From: Sinisalibacter lacisalsi | GTDB taxonomy: Bacteria; Pseudomonadota; Alphaproteobacteria; Rhodobacterales; Rhodobacteraceae | Direction of reading: 5' to 3' | Length of the DNA stretch: 64,000 nt | Assembly: GCF_014640115.1 (NCBI RefSeq) | Contig: NZ_BMGI01000004.1 | Span: forward strand, 228,941-292,940 | Shown: in pieces, positions 1-7,910 of the stretch | Position numbering within the stretch: position 1 is the stretch's first letter | Layout of the letters: each line of letters begins with the position of its first letter | Position numbers and translations under genes: made by a program | The notes under the pieces: model-generated | Told to the model about the DNA's origin: nothing | What the model saw: only the letters and a program-made list of their open reading frames with translations | The model's database searches: none

Positions 1-721
1 TGTAGGGGCCCTTGCCCGCGCGGGCGTGGGCAACCGCGCGTTCCCCCGCTTCCTTCACCGCGAGCACGTCCATCCCGTCGACCGCCTCGCCGGGGATGCC
101 GAGGGCCTCGCCGCGGGTGAAGAACTCGGGCGTGGAGGAGGAGCGGCTCACCGAGGTGCCCATGGCGTACTGGTTGTTCTCGATCACGTAGATCACCGGC
201 AGATCCCACAGAGAGGCCATGTTGAACGCCTCGTAGACCTGGCCCTGGTTCACCGCGCCATCGCCGAAATAGGTGAAGGTGACGCGGCCGTTCTCGTTGT
301 ACTTGTCGGCGAAGGCGAGGCCGGTGCCGATCGGCACCTGCGCCGCGACGATGCCGTGGCCGCCGTAGAAGTGCTTCTCGACCGAGAACATGTGCATCGA
401 GCCGCCCTTGCCCTTGGAATAGCCGCCCTCGCGCCCGGTCAGTTCGGCCATCACGCCCTTCGGGTCCATCCCGGCGGCCAGCATGTGGCCGTGATCGCGG
501 TAGGAGGTGACGCGCTTGTCACCCTCTTCCGCCGCGGCCTCGAGCCCGACCACGACGGCCTCCTGGCCGATGTAGAGGTGGCAGAACCCGCCGATCAGGC
601 CCATGCCGTAGAGCTGGCCGGCCTTCTCCTCGAATCGCCGGATCAGCAGCATCTCGCGGTAGTGATGCAGCAGATCTTCCTTGGATGTGTTTGATTTTTT
701 TCTGCTTTTGGCGGTGGCCAT
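1..721 (-). CDS. pdhA: Pyruvate dehydrogenase E1 component, alpha subunit (3' end outside window)
   Basis: Decarboxylates pyruvate with thiamine diphosphate and passes the acetyl group to lipoyl-E2, joining glycolysis to the TCA cycle; cytoplasmic. The N-terminal 240 residues are visible. They carry the E1-alpha signature RRFEEKAGQLYGMGLIGGF near the start, then YRDHGHMLA, GREGGYSKGKGGSMHMF, and the ThDP/Mg2+ motif GDGAVNQGQVYEAFN. ATG at 721 is preceded by a strong GAGGAGG Shine-Dalgarno. The gene runs off the left edge, so the C terminus, and pdhB presumably behind it, cannot be seen. An inverted repeat lies just upstream (751-764). Confidence 0.95.
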   Translation of the reverse strand, partial: MATAKSRKKSNTSKEDLLHHYREMLLIRRFEEKAGQLYGMGLIGGFCHLYIGQEAVVVGLEAAAEEGDKRVTSYRDHGHMLAAGMDPKGVMAELTGREGGYSKGKGGSMHMFSVEKHFYGGHGIVAAQVPIGTGLAFADKYNENGRVTFTYFGDGAVNQGQVYEAFNMASLWDLPVIYVIENNQYAMGTSVSRSSSTPEFFTRGEALGIPGEAVDGMDVLAVKEAGERAVAHARAGKGPY

Positions 722-750
722 CGGCATCCTCCTCACCGGCACGTGAATTG

Positions 751-764
751 GTTTAATGTTAAAC
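751..764. promoter_or_regulatory. Inverted repeat GTTTAA-TG-TTAAAC upstream of pdhA
   Basis: A perfect 6+2+6 dyad sits in an AT-rich patch (about 745-780) some 30 nt upstream of the pdhA start codon, in an otherwise GC-rich region. Its position suits an operator or core-promoter element for pdhA. The binding protein is unknown; the assignment is inference. Confidence 0.4.
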
Positions 765-874
765 TATTAATTACACGAAATCGCCGCCGGATGCGAGGGG
801 GTTTTGCCGGGCGCGGCATCGCGGCGGTGCGCAGCCGAAACCTTGCGGGCCGTGATGCGCCCCGGCCGGGGGTG

Positions 875-1588
875 TCAGTCCGCCCGCGCCGGCGCGCCCT
901 CGTGGACGGCGAGAATCTCGTCCAGCGGCTTTTTCAGCTTCGCCACCGCCGGCACGGTGGCATGATCCGCCGGGTGCCCGACGGCGAGGATCATCACCGG
1001 CTTTTCCGAGGCCGGACGCCCGAGCACGCCGTTGAGAAAGCGCATCGGGTTCGGTGTGTGGGTGAGGCAGGCCAGCCCGGCCTGGTGCAGCGCCGCGATC
1101 AGGAAGCCGGTGGCGATCCCGACACTCTCGGGCACGTAGTAGTTCTTGAACCGGGTGCCATCGTCGAACGCGCCCCAGCGCTGGGCGAAGATCACGATCA
1201 GCCAGGGCGCGATCTCGAGGTGGGGTTTGGCGGCGTCGGTGCCGAGCGGTTCGAGCGCTTTCAGCCACTCGTCACCCGCCGCGCCATCGTAGAACCGCTT
1301 TTCCTCTTCTTCCGCCTCGGCGCGGATGCGCGCCTTGAGCGCCGGGTCCGAGATCGCGGCGAAGAACCACGGCTGGTGGTTGGCCCCCGAGGGCGCGCGC
1401 CCGGCGGTGGCGACGGCCGTCTCGATCACCGCGCGCGGCACCGGGCGGGGCGAGAAATCGCGCACCGAATGGCGCTTCTTCATGTGCTCGAAAAACGCCT
1501 CGACCCGCGCGCGCATCTCGTCGTCCGACAGCGCGAAGCGGTCGGGTAGGGGGAGTGGCTCGTGGGGCAGGTTCTTGCGAGAAAACAT
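875..1588 (-). CDS. Nitroreductase family protein
   Basis: Predicted FMN-dependent oxidoreductase of the nitroreductase fold (237 aa). Visible hallmarks are the N-terminal FMN-binding [12 protein letters not shown], the [10 protein letters not shown] motif typical of this fold, and the C-terminal GHPAD region. The PSGANHQPW and glycine-rich [17 protein letters not shown] segments are reminiscent of the BluB/iodotyrosine-deiodinase branch rather than classical NfsA/NfsB, but the substrate cannot be read from sequence. It stands alone on the minus strand between pdhA and a gene-poor gap, with no obvious operon partner. Confidence 0.85.
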   Translation of the reverse strand: MFSRKNLPHEPLPLPDRFALSDDEMRARVEAFFEHMKKRHSVRDFSPRPVPRAVIETAVATAGRAPSGANHQPWFFAAISDPALKARIRAEAEEEEKRFYDGAAGDEWLKALEPLGTDAAKPHLEIAPWLIVIFAQRWGAFDDGTRFKNYYVPESVGIATGFLIAALHQAGLACLTHTPNPMRFLNGVLGRPASEKPVMILAVGHPADHATVPAVAKLKKPLDEILAVHEGAPARAD

Positions 1589-1910
1589 CGCGCCTCCGGG
1601 ATGATCCCCGGAAGGCTAGAATGTGGCGGGACCGCGCGCAACCGTGGAGGCAACTAAATTCCCGAGAGCCTGCATGTACAGGTGGGCGCCAGGTAACCGA
1701 ACCAGGGTCCGGACAGAGCCAGCTCCCTCGAGAGTCTTTAAGGCCACTGGAATTGGACCTCGTCACGAGAAGGGCAGACCGCCAATCCGCTATCTAGGCG
1801 TGATGAAGCCGGTCCGCAAGCCGCCGCCTCTTGAGTTCAGGAATGCCTCGGGGGCTGCCCCCCACTCCGGCGCGGGTGGTGAATCCCGCCGCGGGGCGCT
1901 CTGGACAAAT
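1589..1910. other. Gap with no recognisable gene
   Basis: Open frames cross this stretch but none has a recognisable product, a good ribosome-binding site or the strong GC3 bias of neighbouring genes. Base composition is less GC-rich than the flanks around 1650-1800, suggesting non-coding or decayed DNA. The right end holds the promoter region of mmcB. Confidence 0.5.
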
Positions 1911-1925
1911 GTTCACGACTTGTTC
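1911..1925 (+). promoter_or_regulatory. LexA-type SOS box (GTTC-N7-GTTC) of mmcB
   Basis: GTTCACGACTTGTTC is an exact match to the direct-repeat SOS box used by alphaproteobacterial LexA. It ends 11 nt before the mmcB start codon, so LexA bound here would block transcription or its early steps. mmcB is an SOS gene in Caulobacter, which supports function. Confidence 0.85.
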
Positions 1926-1936
1926 ATGTTCACCCC

Positions 1937-2413
1937 ATGCAGGACCAGACCCTCCAGCCCGGCCAGATCCTCGCCCGCGGCGTCGCGCGCCACCTGCGCC
2001 AGCACGATTTCGTCTCGATCGAGGAATTCGTGCCCGTGCGCGGCCTCAGGATCGACGTTTTCGCGCTCGGGCCGGGCGGCGAGTTCTGGGTGATCGAATG
2101 CAAATCCTCGCGCGCCGATTACGCCGCGGATTCGAAATGGCATGGCTACCTGGAATGGTGCGACCGCTATTTCTGGGCGGTCGACGCGGCCTTCCCGAGC
2201 GAGCTTCTGCCCGCCGAGACCGGGCTGATCATCGCCGACGGCTTCGATGCCGAGATCGTCCGCATGGGGCCGGAGACTCGGCTTGCGCCGGCCCGGCGCA
2301 AGAAGCTCCTGCAGAAGTTCGCCCGCGATGCGGCGCGCCGGTTGCAGGGGTGGCGCGATCCCGGGGTCAGCGTCCTTTCGGACCCTTCTTCGCCGAGCCG
2401 CCCTTCGCGATGA
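1937..2413 (+). CDS. mmcB: MmcB family DNA repair protein
   Basis: Small (158 aa) protein of the MmcB/DUF1052 family, a putative endonuclease-fold repair factor needed for resistance to DNA damage in Caulobacter. The restriction-endonuclease-like core is visible: GLRIDVFALGPGG followed by WVIECKSSRADYAADSKW, giving the D...ExK arrangement, then YLEWCDRYFWAV. Transcription is probably induced by DNA damage through the SOS box 11 nt upstream of the start. The 3' end overlaps the convergent DUF6324 gene by 47 nt; the Ser/Pro-rich tail may be poorly conserved for that reason. Confidence 0.88.
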   Translation: MQDQTLQPGQILARGVARHLRQHDFVSIEEFVPVRGLRIDVFALGPGGEFWVIECKSSRADYAADSKWHGYLEWCDRYFWAVDAAFPSELLPAETGLIIADGFDAEIVRMGPETRLAPARRKKLLQKFARDAARRLQGWRDPGVSVLSDPSSPSRPSR

Positions 2414-2588
2414 CGCGCGCCTGCTGGGCGGCCGCTCGGATCTCCTCGGCGATTTCCTCGGCTTCCTCGGGGTCGAAATCCATCGGCAGGTCGATGCCGG
2501 TGCCCTCGACGTAGATCCGCACCATCCCGAGGCTGGTGGGGCCGATCTGTAGGTTCGCGCTGATATCGCTTTCGCTGTCGATGCCCAT
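2367..2588 (-). CDS. DUF6324 family small protein
   Basis: 73-aa protein typical of Rhodobacteraceae: MGIDSESDISANLQIGPT at the start, then a VRIYVEGTGIDLPMDFDP core and an acidic/alanine-rich helix EEAEEIAEEIRAAAQQAR. The family has no assigned function. There is no signal peptide or membrane segment. It is convergent with mmcB and their 3' ends overlap by 47 nt. ATG at 2588 follows an AGGGAGG-like ribosome site. Confidence 0.8.
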   Translation of the reverse strand: MGIDSESDISANLQIGPTSLGMVRIYVEGTGIDLPMDFDPEEAEEIAEEIRAAAQQARVIAKGGSAKKGPKGR

Positions 2589-2693
2589 GCCGGCCTCCCT
2601 GTCGCTCCCAGCGAGGGTTACGCGCGGGGCGTGCGATTTTCAAGACCGCACCTCTTGCAAAGCCCGTATCGCGGCGGTAAATGCGAGCGGCGT

Positions 2694-2770
2694 GCCGCCT
2701 TAGCTCAGTTGGTTAGAGCGCTGGATTGTGGATCCAGAGGTCCCCCGTTCGAGCCGGGGAGGCGGTACCA
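2694..2770 (+). tRNA. tRNA-His (anticodon GTG)
   Basis: Complete cloverleaf: acceptor GCCGCCT pairs with AGGCGGT; anticodon stem CTGGA/TCCAG encloses TTGTGGA (anticodon GTG at 2728-2730); T arm CCCCG-TTCGAGC-CGGGG; encoded CCA. Position 1 pairs G with U72, the discriminator is A73, and C73 is absent. This matches the unusual alphaproteobacterial tRNA-His that lacks the G-1:C73 identity pair found in most bacteria. Confidence 0.97.
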
Positions 2771-2849
2771 CCACCCCCCAAAAATGTCGGTCTGGTCGAA
2801 ACGGCTCGTGAGATCCGCTTCGGCGGCGCGGCGTGGTGGCGTGCCGCAC

Positions 2850-4115
2850 CTATTCGAGCAGCGCGTCCTCGAACGGAAACCGCGACAGCAGCTCGACGCC
2901 CGTCTCGGTGATCAGGACCTGCTGTTCGAGCTTGACCCCTTCCGCGCCGCCCGCCTCGCCGATGAAGCTTTCGACGCAGAGGGTCATGCCCGGAAGGATC
3001 TCGCCGTCATAGCCGGCGTCGGGGAAGTCGCCCCGGTGGTATAGATAGGGATATTCCCCGGTCATCCCGCAGCCATGGGCCGAGAGGTAATAGCGGTGCA
3101 CGTGGTATTTTTCGGGGATGTCCCAGGCCGCGTCGGCATAGTCGCGGAAGGACATGCCCGGGCGCAGGATGCCCATGTTATGATGCACCTGTTCATGCGC
3201 GATCCGGTACATCTCGCGCTGCAGCGGCGTCGGCTTGCCCGGCCCGGCGTGAAACGTGCGTGAGAAATCCGAATAATAGCCGTGGCAGCCGACGACATCG
3301 GTGTCGAGCGCGATCAGCTCGTTCTCGCCGATGAGCTTGTCGCCGGTTTCCTGGAACCACGGATTCGTGCGGGTGCCCGAGTTGAGCAGGCGGGTTTCGA
3401 CGTAATCGCCGTTCTGCGCGATGATCGACCGATGCAGGACCGACCACAGTTCGGCCTCCGTCAGTCCGGGCCGGATCGCGGCGCGCAATTCGGCCACGCC
3501 GCGTTCGGTCGCCCGCAGCGAGGCGTTGACGCATTTCATCTCCTCCGCCGACTTGATCGCGCGGGCCATCTCGACTGGCTCCTGCGCGTCGACGAGGTGG
3601 ATGCCGGCGTCCGAAAGCGCCAGCGCCGTGCCGCCGTTCATCCGCTCGATCCCGACCTTCGGACGGTTGCCGACGAGGCCGCGCAGGGTTGCCGCCATGT
3701 CGTTCGCCCACCGGCGCTCCCGGTCGGCGATGTCGGGGCCGGCGGCGACGAAGCTCGCGGTGACGGCCGGGCGCACCTCGTCGATGGTCTCGAGGCCCTC
3801 GGCCAGGTGCAAGGCGCCGGTGAATTCGTAAAGGATTGCGCGGTCCGCCGTCATCACCAGGTAGCGCGCGGGGCCGTTGCGCATCGAGAAAACCTGCATG
3901 TTGCGCGCGCCGGTGGCGTAGCGGATGTTGACCGGGTCCATCAGGATGACCGCATCTATCCCGCGTCTGGCCATTTCCGCGCGCACGCGGCCCTGGCGCC
4001 AGGCCCGCACCGCGGCAAGATCAATGTCCGCGTCCTCGGGGCTGCGGTCGAACTGGACGAGGCCGGCAAGATCGCCGCGGTCGGCGTGCCAATCGAGCTG
4101 GGTCATGTCGGGCAT
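2850..4115 (-). CDS. DddP-like M24 metalloenzyme (Asp-to-Gly at the catalytic position)
   Basis: 421-aa M24 'pita-bread' protein closely resembling the DMSP lyase DddP. Metal ligands occur with exactly the DddP spacing: D271, D273, D283, H347, E382 and E397 (DddP D295, D297, D307, H371, E406, E421 as recalled; constant offset of 24). Shared blocks include ETRLLNSGTRTNPWFQE and GMTLCVESFIGEAGG. The position matching the reported catalytic Asp377 of DddP is Gly353 (HGCGMTGE), so DMSP cleavage is doubtful; a peptidase-like or another lyase activity is possible. ATG 4115 and ATG 4106 are both usable starts. Upstream lies a small co-oriented gene (4178-4432), likely co-transcribed. Confidence 0.8.
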   Translation of the reverse strand: MPDMTQLDWHADRGDLAGLVQFDRSPEDADIDLAAVRAWRQGRVRAEMARRGIDAVILMDPVNIRYATGARNMQVFSMRNGPARYLVMTADRAILYEFTGALHLAEGLETIDEVRPAVTASFVAAGPDIADRERRWANDMAATLRGLVGNRPKVGIERMNGGTALALSDAGIHLVDAQEPVEMARAIKSAEEMKCVNASLRATERGVAELRAAIRPGLTEAELWSVLHRSIIAQNGDYVETRLLNSGTRTNPWFQETGDKLIGENELIALDTDVVGCHGYYSDFSRTFHAGPGKPTPLQREMYRIAHEQVHHNMGILRPGMSFRDYADAAWDIPEKYHVHRYYLSAHGCGMTGEYPYLYHRGDFPDAGYDGEILPGMTLCVESFIGEAGGAEGVKLEQQVLITETGVELLSRFPFEDALLE

Positions 4116-4177
4116 CCTTGAATGGCCGGTCTTGCGGCAAGGTTACAGGAAGGCCGGGCCGCGGGAAACGCCGGAAA

Positions 4178-4432
4178 TCACCCCGGGTCGGCGCCCCGCA
4201 TCGCGGCGACGAGTCCCGGGCAGGCGGCTTCGAGCGTGGCGATGTCGAGCCGACGGCCGGCGAGATCGACCGCCGTCAGCCGGTCGCCCTCGGCGAGCAG
4301 CACCGCCGCCGGTGTCTTGCCGAACCGGCCCGTCACGCCCCCCGGCCAGGCGCTCACCTCGCGGACGCGCTCGCAGAGCACGGCGATCCGGATGGGGCCA
4401 CGGATGCGGGGTGGGTCGAGGTGCAGGGTCAT
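4178..4432 (-). CDS. Small conserved-looking hypothetical protein
   Basis: 84-aa reading frame with strong GC3 bias, starting ATG at 4432 and overlapping the stop of an upstream coding remnant by ATGA. No family is recognised. The sequence has no signal peptide or membrane helix; it reads as a compact beta-rich fold (IRGPIRIAVLCERV, GKTPAAVLLAEGDRLTAV). It lies 62 nt upstream of the DddP-like gene on the same strand, so the two may form an operon. Confidence rests on codon bias and translational coupling, not on homology. Confidence 0.55.
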   Translation of the reverse strand: MTLHLDPPRIRGPIRIAVLCERVREVSAWPGGVTGRFGKTPAAVLLAEGDRLTAVDLAGRRLDIATLEAACPGLVAAMRGADPG

Positions 4433-4551
4433 GTCGGCCTCACGAAAACGGCCCAGGCCAGCCGGATGAAGGGGCCGAGCAGCGCGACCGGCACCAGGTG
4501 CAGCGCAAGTTCGCCCCGGCGCGCCGTCAACGCCCGCCAGACAACCTGAAT
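4429..4551 (-). pseudogene. 3' remnant of a truncated gene (hydrophobic C terminus)
   Basis: About 40 codons with good GC3 bias end in LVPVALLGPFIRLAWAVFVRPT and a TGA that overlaps the next start (ATGA). Upstream of about 4551 the frame loses coding character and offers no sensible start. The likeliest reading is that the 5' part of a small membrane-protein gene was lost when the DNA carrying the Sel1 gene (4635-5336) arrived. Family unknown; a very short intact gene from an internal TTG cannot be excluded. Confidence 0.35.
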
Positions 4552-4634
4552 GGACCGCGCACGTGGCGGTACTGGAAACAGGCGGGGGCACGCGATAGGG
4601 TTTGAGGGCCGATCGCGACTGTAAGGGAAAGCCC

Positions 4635-5336
4635 ATGATGAAATCCATCCGCTGCGCCGTTGTCGCGCTGATGATCATGCCCGCAATCACTGCGGCGCAG
4701 GACTTCGATGTTGGCCTAGAAGCTGCAAGAGCTGGTGATTATGCTACCGCGCTGCGTGAGTGGAGGCCGCTTGCTGAGCAGGGCTATGCGGTGGCACAAT
4801 ATAACCTTGGGTACATGTACCGCAACGGTCAAGGCGTACCACAAGACTACGCCGAAGCCATAAAATGGTATCGCTTAGCCGCCGAGCAGGGCGATACCGA
4901 CGCGCAGTACAACCTTGGGAACATGTACCGCAACGGCCAAGGCGTACCGCAGGACTACACCGAGGCAGTGAAATGGTATCGCTTGGCCGCCGAGAACGGA
5001 GAAGCATGGGCTCAGTACAATCTCGGTGTCAGTTACTTTTCGGGTCAAGGCGTGCCGCAGGACTATGCCGAGGCAGTGAAGTGGTATCGCTTGGCCGCCG
5101 AGCAAGGCGAGGCTGTCGCACAACGCAACGTCGGGGTCATGTACTACAACGGCCAAGGCGTGCAGCAGGACTACGTCATTGCTCACATGTGGTTGAATGT
5201 CGCCGCAGCAAATGGCGCTGAGAACGCGCGGGCGGGCCGCGACCTTGCCGCAAGCGAGATGACCTCCGAAGCCATAGCCGAAGCCCAAAAGCGCGCCCGG
5301 GTGTGTATGGAGTCAAACTATCGGGACTGCGACTAG
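4635..5336 (+). CDS. Secreted Sel1-repeat (SEL1-type TPR) protein
   Basis: 233-aa protein. A cleavable signal peptide (MMKSIRCAVVALMIMPAITA, then AQ) is followed by DFDVGLEAARAGDYATAL and four to five 36-residue Sel1 repeats (AQYNLG.MY.NGQGVPQDY.EA.KWYRLAAEQG) and a short Cys-containing tail. Sel1 repeats form an alpha-solenoid used for protein-protein contacts; secretion points to a periplasmic role. The ATG at 4635 is chosen over an upstream in-frame codon because it gives a normal signal peptide. Codon use is less GC-biased than the neighbours, suggesting later arrival. Confidence 0.85.
   Translation: MMKSIRCAVVALMIMPAITAAQDFDVGLEAARAGDYATALREWRPLAEQGYAVAQYNLGYMYRNGQGVPQDYAEAIKWYRLAAEQGDTDAQYNLGNMYRNGQGVPQDYTEAVKWYRLAAENGEAWAQYNLGVSYFSGQGVPQDYAEAVKWYRLAAEQGEAVAQRNVGVMYYNGQGVQQDYVIAHMWLNVAAANGAENARAGRDLAASEMTSEAIAEAQKRARVCMESNYRDCD
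4782..5213 (+). repeat. 108-nt tandem repeats encoding Sel1 units
   Basis: Four consecutive 108-nt units encode the Sel1 repeats. The block around GGCGTACCACAAGACTACGC...AAATGGTATCGCTT is nearly identical at the DNA level in each unit, which indicates recent duplication or gene conversion and predicts copy-number variation between strains. Confidence 0.8.
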
Positions 5337-5702
5337 GGCACCGGCGGTACGGTTTCGCGGGAACCGGGCGCGACCGAAGCCGGCTTCACGGTGCGCGTGA
5401 CCCAAGGCAAGGGGTGGTGTGGTTGCCAAAGACCGGCGCCGATGGTCGTCACGCAAGCGACAAAAGGTGGAAAATCAGGTGGATACAGGAAACCTGATGC
5501 ACGTCTTGCTCAGGGAGGCCCGCGAAGAGGCCGACCGACGGCGCGCGGATCAGCCGGGATGCCGCCACGGCCGATCACGCGCCCGAGACCATCGCGCGCG
5601 AAACCTTCGAGGCGCGCAAGGCGGAGTTCACGCGCCACGCCCGCGCCCAAGGCAAGTATCAGCAGCGCCAACAGGATCCCGCCGACGCCGGGCGGCGCGT
5701 CG
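5337..5702. other. Gap between Sel1 gene and eutC with possible coding remnant
   Basis: No intact gene is recognised. A plus-strand frame from about 5558 to 5716 shows GC3-biased codons and a charged, helix-like sequence (PETIARETFEARKAEF), but it has no plausible start and runs into the 3' end of the opposite eutC. It may be the tail of a deleted gene. The left half (5337-5540) looks non-coding. Confidence 0.35.
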
Positions 5703-6689
5703 TCAGGCGTGGATGATCGTGCCCGCGCTGCCCAGTATCCTGGCCACGTGGGTGGCGATCGCGGTATCCTGCGCGCCGGTGCCGGTGAGGTCGCAGATGG
5801 TGATATCGGCGGGCGAGCGGCGGCCGGGTTTCGCGCCTGTGACGATCTCGCCCAGTTCCGGCGGGGTGACGCCCGCGAACAGCCCCGCCGCCCGCGCCGC
5901 TTCCAGTTCGCCCGACACCTCGCACTGGCTCACCCGGTCGCAGACGTAGAGATCGGCGGCCAGAAGCGCCTGCGGGGCGATCTCGTTCTTGCCCGCCTGG
6001 TCCGAACCCATTGCGGTGATGTGCAATTCGGGATGCAGCCAGTCGGCCTCGATGACCGGTTCGCGCGCGGGCGTCGTGGTGACGACGAGTTGCGAGCGGC
6101 GCACCAGCGCCGCCGGGTCGGTCGTGACCTCGACCTCGACACCGAGCCGCGCCTGAAGATCGGCGGCGCAGGCGGCGGCCTTGCCGGGATCGCGCCCGTG
6201 CACCAGCACCCGGGCGAAGGGGCGCACCAGATGCGCCGCCTCGATCTGCAGCCGCGCCTGCACCCCGGTGCCGATCACGCCCGCCGTCGTCACCTCCTCC
6301 GGCGCGAGGTGGCGCGCGGCCACCGCGCCGGCGGCGGCGGTTCTGAGGTCGGTGAGGTAGCCGTTGTCGAGAAACACCGCCTCGACCAGCCCGGTCCTGG
6401 CCGAGAACAGGATCATCAGCCCGTTGAGCGAGGGCAGGCCGATCTTCGGATTGTCGAAGAACCCGGGCGAGACCTTGATCGCGAAACCGTCGAAGCCGGG
6501 GATGTAGGCGGTCTTGACGTCGACCTCGCCGTTGGCCTCGGCCAGTTCCATCGACAGGATCGGCGGCATCACCACCTTGCCCGAGGCGAGCGCCGCGAAG
6601 GCCCGTTCGATCACGTCGACGGTGGTGAGATCAAGCCCCACGGCCGCGCGCAATTGGTCCTCCGTCACGATGCGGATGTCATGTGCCAT
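5703..6689 (-). CDS. eutC: Ectoine utilization protein EutC (ornithine cyclodeaminase family)
   Basis: 328-aa NAD-binding protein of the ornithine cyclodeaminase/mu-crystallin family. The Rossmann motif GVIGTGVQARLQIEAA and the family blocks AIKVSPGFFDNP, GLMILFSARTG and ITAMGSDQAGKNEI are visible. EutB and EutC are thought to act together in hydroxyectoine utilisation, converting it towards ectoine. Its start lies inside the 3' end of eutB (11-nt overlap), so the pair is translationally coupled, and eutD diverges just beyond. Neighbourhood and sequence agree. Confidence 0.9.
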   Translation of the reverse strand: MAHDIRIVTEDQLRAAVGLDLTTVDVIERAFAALASGKVVMPPILSMELAEANGEVDVKTAYIPGFDGFAIKVSPGFFDNPKIGLPSLNGLMILFSARTGLVEAVFLDNGYLTDLRTAAAGAVAARHLAPEEVTTAGVIGTGVQARLQIEAAHLVRPFARVLVHGRDPGKAAACAADLQARLGVEVEVTTDPAALVRRSQLVVTTTPAREPVIEADWLHPELHITAMGSDQAGKNEIAPQALLAADLYVCDRVSQCEVSGELEAARAAGLFAGVTPPELGEIVTGAKPGRRSPADITICDLTGTGAQDTAIATHVARILGSAGTIIHA

Positions 6690-7689
6690 GGGGTTTTCCT
6701 TTAAGCAGCCGGTCGCCCAGTGTCACGTCCTGCCCGGTCACGATCCGGGTGAAACGGTCCATGTCGAGATTGCGCCCGGTGATGATCGTCGCGGCGGGGC
6801 CGGTGAGCGCCAGCTTGCCCGACAGAATGGCGGCGAGGCCCACCACGCTCGCGCCCTCGGCAACGAGACAGTCTTCGAAATAGAGCGCCTGCATCGCGTC
6901 GCGGATCTCCTCTTCGGTGACGAGCACCACCTCGTCGAGCAGGTCGCGGCAGAGGGTGAAGGTGAGCCGGTTGTCCAGCCCGATCCCGCCGCCGAGAGAA
7001 TCGGCAAGGCTTTCGACTTCTTCCACCTCCACCGGACGCCCGGCCGCCAGCGACGCCCGCATCGCGGCCCCCCGGTCCATCGAGATGCCGACAACCCGGA
7101 TCCCGGGCTTGATCGCCTTGGCCGCCAGTGCCACGCCGGCCGCCAGCCCGCCGCCGGACAGTGGCACAAGGAGCGTTTCGAGGTCGGGCCGGGCTTCGAG
7201 CAACTCCAGCCCGATCGTGCCTTGCCCGGCGATCACCCTTGGGTCGTCGAACGGCGGGATCTCCACCAGCCCCTCGGCCTCGACAAGCCGGCGGGCCTCG
7301 ATCTGGGCCTCGTCCTGGGAGCCGCCGCCGATCTGACACTCCGCCCCGAGCGCGCGGATACCGTCGACCTTCGCCTGCGGCACGAGCCGCGACATGCAGA
7401 CCACCGCGCGCATCCCGCGGAGCGCCGCGGCATAGGCCACGCCGCGGCCGTGGTTGCCGGTGGAGCAGCAGGTTACCCCGGCAACGCCGTCGGGCAGGCT
7501 CATCACCGCGTTCAGCGCGCCCCTGAGCTTGAACGCCCCGATCGGCTGGGCCAGTTCGAGCTTGAGAAGGAAATCCTGCCCCGACCGCATCGACATGTAG
7601 GGCGACGGCACAAGCGGCGTGGCGTCGGCCCGCCCGCGCAGCACCGCCCGTGCCGCGAGGATGTCGGCCAGCGTCGGGCTCACCCCCAC
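6679..7689 (-). CDS. eutB: Hydroxyectoine utilization dehydratase EutB (PLP fold II)
   Basis: 336-aa pyridoxal-phosphate enzyme related to threonine/serine dehydratases. The PLP-lysine motif PIGAFKLRGALNAV (K53), the phosphate-binding SGGGLAAGVALAAKA and the substrate loop CCSTGNHGRGVAYAA are present. In ectoine degraders EutB acts with EutC on hydroxyectoine. It is the first gene of a eutB-eutC pair with an 11-nt overlap. The promoter should lie in 7690-7910, shared back to back with eutD. Confidence 0.9.
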   Translation of the reverse strand: MGVSPTLADILAARAVLRGRADATPLVPSPYMSMRSGQDFLLKLELAQPIGAFKLRGALNAVMSLPDGVAGVTCCSTGNHGRGVAYAAALRGMRAVVCMSRLVPQAKVDGIRALGAECQIGGGSQDEAQIEARRLVEAEGLVEIPPFDDPRVIAGQGTIGLELLEARPDLETLLVPLSGGGLAAGVALAAKAIKPGIRVVGISMDRGAAMRASLAAGRPVEVEEVESLADSLGGGIGLDNRLTFTLCRDLLDEVVLVTEEEIRDAMQALYFEDCLVAEGASVVGLAAILSGKLALTGPAATIITGRNLDMDRFTRIVTGQDVTLGDRLLKGKPHGT

Positions 7690-7910
7690 ATGCCCAGGTC
7701 AGGGGCCGGGACCGCCGTTCTCATCGCCATTCCTCCCGCACAGAATCGGATTGACGGAGGCCGCGCCACTCCGCCAATGTCGTTCACATCACCACGACGC
7801 GGTTTTGCAGGGCAAGGAAAAATCTTGTTTTGCGGGGGTTCAAGCGCCGGCGCGGCGGGGTTTCGAGAAAACCTTTGCGCCTGAGCCGTGCGGCGCCCCC
7901 GGAGGACTTA
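7690..7910. promoter_or_regulatory. Divergent promoter region of eutBC and eutD
   Basis: The 221-nt space between two divergently transcribed ectoine-catabolism transcripts must hold both promoters and any shared operator. An AT-leaning segment near 7795-7835 is the best promoter candidate. No ectoine regulator gene (enuR/asnC type) is seen in the window, so control would come from elsewhere. Confidence 0.5.
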
